NCBI GenBank assembly: GCA_025529335.1
Contig: JAMYHX010000568.1
Coordinates: forward strand, 1-24,891
DNA: 24,891 nucleotides
DNA from: Rhizopus sp. PT2906
Taxonomy: Eukaryota > Mucoromycota > Mucoromycetes > Mucorales > Rhizopodaceae
Direction: 5' to 3'
Shown: positions 19,220 to 24,891 of the stretch, in pieces
How the letters are laid out: each line of letters opens with the position of its first letter
Position numbering within the stretch: the stretch's first letter is position 1
Notes under the pieces: model-generated
The model's input: only the letters and a program-made list of their open reading frames with translations
Databases searched by the model: none
What the model was told of the DNA's origin: nothing
Made by a program: the position numbers and the translations under genes

Positions 19220-19306
19220 ACTACGTTGAAATGTTTAGCCATTTGATCTTCATGTCATGATTATGTAATATAATTGAAAGCCAATTCATGTCAACATACG
19301 GGATGT

Positions 19307-19334
19307 TTCATAGGCCACTTTTCATAGGCTACTT
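19307..19334. repeat. 14-bp tandem duplication
   Basis: Two adjacent copies of TTCATAGGCCACTT, the second with one C-to-T change. Confidence 0.7.
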
Positions 19335-19515
19335 TGGCCCCTTTTGAAACCCGAGGATAATTGCAAGGTGCCTGAAGGGCATGATTGTATCCCCCTGTAA
19401 TCCTATTTAAATAATAATACCTTTTCTATTAAAAATGACAATAGAAGAGGTAGACAATAGAAAGGGAATTGTTATACACTTTATTTTGGATTTTTACATC
19501 ATTCATCATAAACAG

Positions 19516-19518
<3 letters not shown>

Positions 19519-19559
<41 letters not shown>
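19519..19559. repeat. TA dinucleotide microsatellite
   Basis: About twenty uninterrupted TA units. Such tracts mutate in length readily and could serve as a strain marker. Confidence 0.95.
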
Positions 19560-19564
<5 letters not shown>

Positions 19565-21046
19565 CTAATCGTTTATCTGTGGTATACTACTATTGCATTC
19601 CGAGTATCTAATAGTAAGTAATATAGGGTCTTTTTATTTTTTACCTGGGACAGTAGTCAACTTTTTATCTATATATTGATTAAAAAAGAATCGAATTATA
19701 GATTGAGACTTTTTCTTATGCATCTACTAACATTTGAGTGTAGAGCAGATAAAGAACAAATGGGTATATCAAATAAGATGCCTACATAGAGCATTATGAT
19801 GATTTTCGGCTACTCTACAATAGGGTATCATGGAAAATATTGGATCAACATACATAATGGATCCTTAAAGTTAAGGGGTAAATGCCATGGCTGATTTTAA
19901 GGTTGCTCTAGTTTTAAACTCAGGTCAAGAGAATAACACTCGCAGAGAGTTGTTTGTGTAGGGTAACTACAATATACAACACATTCCAGAATACACAAAG
20001 CTATTTGGTAAGAATAAACAAAGAAACGCTTCTTTATATTGGGTGTGACTAGTAATAAATACATACAAAACAATGCAATCGTTACTGTTCCCCGACATGA
20101 GCTAAATGGATGTCTAACAAAATATGCTCCTTCCTATCAAAAGTGCACCCAATACGATTGCGTTTTGAGATATTTGAACTGATAATGATACAGAGCTAAT
20201 CAATGAGTCGCAATCTAATGTTAAACCTCATGATATGTGAGAAACACTTGCTAATTTCTCATACAATCTCTACAGCGCATGAATTATAGCTTAACGTCCA
20301 GTTCATTGACGATCCTTATGATCCTAGTTACACTGAAAAGTGTGACAATGCATCACCCATTATGATCAAGTGAATTTCTTCAAGATATATAGAAAGTATG
20401 ATATATAAATAATGCACTCCTAACATTCAATTCGCATGCATGAAATCAATTTGCCTTTGCATAACTTTTTTATGTCCTGTCTATTTTGCCTTGGCAAACT
20501 AGAAAAAAATTTTTTTAGAGCGCTTGATCTGAACTGAAGCGGCTACAAGAATTAAAAAGGAAATGAATGTCATGCCTCCTTGTGTTGCCCTTCTCTCTTG
20601 AAAAGAAATGAGCATAAAGTGCCACTGTATTTTACAGAGAACAATGTAACTTCTAGCAAAATGACGAATGTATAATCATAGTAGTAACATAGCAACATTA
20701 TTAAGCAACTGCCTTTAGAAGTAGCTTAAAATAGGCATGTTACACTAACGTATGGATCAAAAACGGTCTTCAACATTAAGCGATTTGATTTGGCATATTT
20801 TGGATTCATAGCTCTTCTTTAAGTTCAGGTAAAACTGGGCCTTTGTGGATAATGACGTAGACATGACTTGCTAGATTTATTACCTTTTCATACTGATGTG
20901 GGTTGCACGATGCAAGCCAAAAAAAGAAATCTGTCGGTCTTTTAAACATGCATTTCCACTTGCTAAAAAGTTTGTTTATAAAAGGTAACGTCCTTTTTTT
21001 CAAATCATTTCTTTTTTTTGTGCTTTCATTCTTACAAGCGTAGTGA
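19560..21046. other. 1.5-kb AT-rich intergenic region
   Basis: No gene is supported. One minus-strand ORF (20806-21003) has a protein-like stretch, RPTDFFFWLASCNPHQYEK, that could be a repeat relic, but nothing extends it. The last 100 bp before 21047 form the promoter of the CSC1-like gene. Confidence 0.5.
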
Positions 21047-24017
21047 ATGAGTGATACAAGAAATGATCAGATCGAGTAAATAAAAATTGAAAATAAAGAC
21101 ACATCAAAAGCTAAACTCCCATTTTAGTGTTGATAATTCAACGAGTACCTTTACTTCAGCTTTATGGTTCAATGCGGTATTAGCTGTTGGTTTCTTTGGT
21201 ATCTTCAATATCCTAAGAACAACCAGACCACAAACTTATTCACCAAGAAGCTATGCGGTTGAGAAAGAGTAAAGAACCTTGCTTTTGTTTTTTCTTTATA
21301 ATGACCATTATCTGTAGGAGACGCCCACCACCATTGCCGAAAGGTTATATAAAATGGATATTTGCCCTATTACGAATACCAGATGATCAGCTTATCAAAA
21401 GTATGGGCCTTGATCGATACATGGTCCTAAAGCTTCTTCGTATGGGCATGGTTACCTTCAGCATCTATTCGCTCGTTGCCATTCCTATTTTATTCCCCGT
21501 TATCACCATTAATCAGGGCCAATTGAGTGGATTGAATTATTTGACGATGGGAAATATCATAGACAGTCATCGTACATGGGCCAATTGTTTATTGGCTATT
21601 CTTTTGTCAGGTATAAACAACAATGATCCATGAAATGATTTAGCACGCTTTTGACACATTGTATGATGCTAGCTCTTGTTTGGTACTACACCTTTCGTGA
21701 AACGCGTATATATATCAGCTTGAGAAGAAAATACTTGCTTAGTCCAGAGTATGCAAACACAGTATCAGCCCGCACTGTGTTTGTGCCAAGTATCCCTGCA
21801 GAGGTCAATACCGTAGAGAGTCTTGAGAAAATATTTAGTCAGTTCCCTGGTGGCGTGCGCCGTGTTTGGCTTAATAGGTAAATACACGTGCGATAAAGTG
21901 TGTAAATAGAATTATTAACATTTTATTTAATTTACCGCAGGAAATTAAAAGATTTGCCCGACCTAGTAGCTGATCGAGACAAAGCAGTCAACAGCTTAGA
22001 AGCTGCTGTAACCAAGGCAATCCTTGCCACTTATAAGTATCATTTGAAAAAAGGTGATCTTAATCGTGTAGAAGATGGCGAGACCAAAGATATTCCCGAA
22101 AAGATCAGACCGACACACCGTGAACACTCACTGCCTGTTCCTTTACCATTCGTTGGGCATAAAGTAGATACCATTCGATTTTACCATAACAAGATCAAGG
22201 AATTAAACGAAACCATTCAACAAAAGCAACAAGAAGCGCCCGACTTTGACCAAGTCAATTCAGCCTTTATCGAGTTTCACAACCAAGCTGCAGCTCATAT
22301 GGCTGCACAAACTTTGATCCATAAAGATGCAATGCATATGGCACCTCGATATATTGGTATTGCTCCTTCCGATGTTATTTGGGATAACATGGGCATCCGA
22401 TCCTTCGAACGTCTTGTACGACGATTCATCAGTATGCTTATTACTACTGCTATCGTCATCTTTTGGGCTGTTCCAGGTACTTCAATTGTGTGTATGCTCT
22501 GTTTTTAACTTTCTAACCCTATTTTCAATTTAGTTGTCTTTGTACAGGCTGTTGCCAACTTGCAAAAGTTATCTCAAGTCTTACCTTTCCTTAACGGTCT
22601 CAATGCCTTGGGTCCTACTGCTGTAGGCATCATTCAGGGTATTCTACCTGCTGTTGCCCTGGCTATTTTGATTGCCCTTGTTCCTGTGATCTTTACATTT
22701 TTGTCTAAAAGTGAAGGTATCCCTCAGACTTCCTTTGTCGAATTGTCTGTTTTGCACAAGTTCTTCTTCTTTCAACTCGTCGATGTCGTCCTCGTCTCTA
22801 CGCTTTCCGGTGGTTTCTTTAGTATGGTTGATCAAATCAAAACAATCGCTCAAAACCCCCTGATCGTCGTAAATATTCTGTCTGAGAACTTACCACAGGC
22901 CTCTACTTTTTTCATCACCTTTGTCATGCTCCAAGCCACGAACCAATCAGGTCAAACGATGCTTCAACCAGTCCCTTACTTGTTATCGTATATTAAACCC
23001 ATATTTGCGACAACACCTAGAGACATATACAATCAAAAGAGAACCTGTCCGACTGTCAACTTGGGTACCTTGATCCCTGGCCAAACTGTCATCTTCATCC
23101 TCGGTCTAGAATATGGTGTGATCGCGCCATTGATCTTACCCTTCGTCTGTCTCTTCTTTTGTCTACAGTACTTTGTTTACCTGTATCAGTTCTTGTATGT
23201 CTTTGAACTTAGCTATGAAACCGCTGGCCGTGCTTTTCCTAGAGCCATCCGTCACATCTACATTGGTCTATTTATCTCTCAACTCACCTTGATCGGTCTC
23301 TTTGCTATTCGAAAAGACGCACTGGGTCAAATGGTCCTTATGATCATTACTTTGATTCTAACTGCTTTTGCCCTGTTTTATTATGACAAAGCGTTCAAGC
23401 CTCTCTTTAAATTTCTTCCAGTATGCATCTTTGAGCCTGTGGAAAGCAAAGTCGAGCTGGCTAAGGGTGAATCTGTCACCTCTGATAGTTCTGATTTGAC
23501 ACATCACAACCATGCTGATGCTGTACCTCAAACTTCCCCTCTTACCAAAGTGGCAACACATAGCCCAACTCGTACACCCACGGAAGCCTTTGAGGCCCGT
23601 CGACACTTACTTGATCGACTTCATGATGAAGAGCTTCATGACGAGAGGAAGCTCAAGGTAGAGGACCCACGAGTGATAAATACGGCCAAATCGCTGTATG
23701 CCACAGAGGCTTACATGCATCCCTCCGTCTATGCTCCCAAGCCTACAGTTTGGTTACCAGAAGATGACTTGGGTATTACACAGAAGGAAATAAAGAATTT
23801 GAGGGACCATGATATCGATGGCAACCATCGTGGCGCTACTATTGTCCGTAATCGTAAGGGTAAAGGGCATGTGACGATTGACGAAAATCGCTTGATTATC
23901 GAAGGTGAAGGCATTCCTGGTGCAGCTCCTATGGCAGTCAACATGTCTAATGTGAATAACTACGTGCGTGTCCTTGTGGATAGCTATAACCTTGCTGATG
24001 CCGCACTAATGTATTAG
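21047..24017 (+). CDS. CSC1/OSCA-like osmosensitive cation channel (DUF221)
   Basis: Six exons: 21047-21075, 21128-21268, 21318-21610, 21673-21877, 21941-22476, 22534-24017; product 895 aa. The first exon is a 29-nt micro-exon (MSDTRNDQI) joined through a GTAAAT...TTTTAG intron. It is chosen because the second exon has no ATG before STSTFTSALWFN. Membrane segments near the N-terminus match the late-exocyst/CSC1 N-terminal domain. A cytosolic loop (exons 4-5) holds TVFVPSIPAEV and FIEFHNQAAAHMAAQ, family hallmarks. The RSN1_7TM/DUF221 channel core follows (LPFLNGLNALGPTAVGIIQG, ELSVLHKFFFFQLVDVVL). A hydrophilic C-terminal tail of about 190 residues begins near EPVESKVELAKG. The family forms mechanically or osmotically gated, calcium-permeable channels, probably at the plasma membrane. 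The splice at 21611-21672 is the least certain. Confidence 0.93.
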
Positions 24018-24058
24018 TTTTTATCTTATTTAATACTTAATGTCTTTTTAATATCCTT

Positions 24059-24064
24059 AATAAA
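24059..24064 (+). terminator. Polyadenylation signal AATAAA for the CSC1-like gene
   Basis: AATAAA lies about 42 nt after the stop codon. Confidence 0.45.
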
Positions 24065-24140
24065 TATATTCTCTAGTAATCCTGATGATTTAAAGTATCA
24101 AGACTTTTTTAGAGCAGGACAGATCACAAGTGTCTTAAAA

Positions 24141-24190
24141 TCACTAAAATATATTGCTAAAATATATCACTAAAATCATTCTAATATATA
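24141..24190. repeat. Imperfect A/T-rich tandem repeat
   Basis: Several degenerate copies of a CACTAAAATATAT-like unit lie just before the helicase remnant. Confidence 0.5.
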
Positions 24191-24502
24191 CTAGCCAATA
24201 AGCCAGATGGCCCATTAGAACTTATACCTCGGTTTACGCTGTCAGCACAAGAAGGTAAATTACCATTCATCCCAACAAGAAAGCAATTTCCTGCCAGACT
24301 ATGCTTTGCTATGACAATTAACAAATCACAAGGACAATCATTAAAACATGTAGGCATCGATCTCAGAAGACCATCATTTATGCATGATCAGCTATACGTT
24401 GAATTGTCAAGAGTCACCTCTCTGTCTGGCATCTCAGTCCTTCTGCCAGAAAGCTCAAATACAACCAACAACGTTGTCTATTCACAGCTGTTACTTCACT
24501 AA
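24185..24502 (+). pseudogene. C-terminal remnant of a Helitron/PIF1-type helicase
   Basis: The open frame begins right after a TAA at 24182-24184 and ends at TAA 24500-24502, giving about 105 residues of a protein normally well over 500 (over 1,000 in Helitrons). It contains the late helicase motifs CFAMTINKSQGQSL and QLYVELSRVTS, plus the usual ending NNVVYSQLL. Family members mostly read YVALSRV, so the Glu here is a change. The ATP-binding Walker motifs, and any Rep domain, are missing. There is no promoter-like start. It is therefore a 5'-truncated mobile-element fossil rather than a working helicase, though the surviving frame has no stop. Confidence 0.75.
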
Positions 24503-24542
24503 TATGCCCACCCACGATCATCAAACAAACCTATGCCTACAA

Positions 24543-24823
24543 TTATGAATTCTTTATGACTACACCGTTCTTTTCAACACGTAAGTCTTTACGAATAACA
24601 CTTTTTGCAAGCAGCCTTGATTCTGAGTGTCAAAATGTCCAATGAAGAGAGTGGATTTTATTGATACGTTTTTTGAGCTTTACCAGTATTCCTCAATTGG
24701 ATTGATGAAAGGAGAGCATGGAGGCATAAGCAAAGGTTTATAACATCAAATTTTGATTGCATCTACGGCAAATTGAGTATAATAAGACTTCCATTTTCCC
24801 CTGACTAACACAGCAATACTGTT
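24543..24823 (-). pseudogene. Tc1/mariner (DDE_3) transposase remnant
   Basis: The minus strand reads SIAVLVRGKWKSYYTQFAVD, then a TGA, then YKPLLMPPCSPFINPIEEYW. The last segment is the third catalytic block of Tc1/mariner DDE transposases (PYSPxLNPIE, Glu being the final acidic residue). The 30-40 residues normally between these blocks, which carry the second catalytic Asp, are absent, so an internal deletion is likely. After EEYW a frameshift follows (TAA in frame), and the reading continues one base off with KLKKRINKIHS. The copy cannot be active. Its 5' part (beyond the window's right edge) is not visible. Confidence 0.75.
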
Positions 24824-24891
24824 TTATTAAAAATAAATTTCAGAAAGAGGATAAAATTATGACGTGTATGAAAAAAATAATTGGCGCATAT

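Noticed and set aside
20806..21003. Minus ORF with RPTDFFFWLASCNPHQYEK
   Set aside because: Protein-like, but only 65 codons. No recognisable domain and no flanking exon could be joined, so it was left as part of the intergenic entry.

Overview
This window looks like nuclear DNA of an early-diverging filamentous fungus, most likely Mucoromycota (Mucorales: a Rhizopus, Mucor or Lichtheimia relative). The sequence is AT-rich. Genes carry several 49-65 nt GT-AG introns, often with CTAAC-like branch sites. The secreted aspartic protease is plainly rhizopuspepsin-like, and the transposon remnants resemble families I associate with Mucorales genomes. No database search was possible, so the assignment is by recognition only.

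Layout. 1-1068 (-): 3' truncated, serine-rich coiled-coil protein of unknown function. 1613-2489 (-): two-exon gene for an unrecognised basic protein with one C-terminal membrane helix. It is head-to-head with a Zn2Cys6 transcription factor (2557-4698, +); only 67 bp separate the start codons. 4798-6534 (+): Pns1/CTL choline-transporter-like membrane protein, five exons, one intron with a GC donor. 6597-8035 (-): tRNA-dihydrouridine synthase 2 (Dus2/Smm1), seven exons, tail-to-tail with the Pns1 gene. 8107-8296 (-): possible tiny two-exon gene. 8434-9726 (-): rhizopuspepsin-like aspartic protease, three exons.

9727-16676 is a gene-poor, transposon-rich island. Its centre is a degenerate element of about 2.7 kb (12650-15368) bounded by 32-bp terminal inverted repeats that match at 31 of 32 positions. 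Inside, all on the minus strand, are a broken gene with a PD-(D/E)XK nuclease signature, a nested MITE-like element of about 390 bp, and a broken ORF with a leucine-zipper coiled coil. No DDE transposase is visible in it. An LTR-like segment and a further decayed ORF lie to its right.

16677-17525 (+): glutathione S-transferase, four exons. 18025-19122 (+): transaldolase, three exons, catalytic Asp/Glu/Lys intact. 19123-21046: non-coding, with a long TA microsatellite. 21047-24017 (+): CSC1/OSCA-type osmosensitive cation channel, six exons. The right end (24185-24891) holds two more transposon fossils: the C-terminal end of a Helitron/PIF1-type helicase (+) and an internally deleted Tc1/mariner (DDE_3) transposase (-).

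The intact genes are housekeeping or membrane genes with no operon-like relationship. The best candidate for something undescribed is the TIR-bounded element with the PD-(D/E)XK ORF. All exon boundaries were derived by hand from splice motifs, reading-frame phase and family conservation; there is no transcript evidence.
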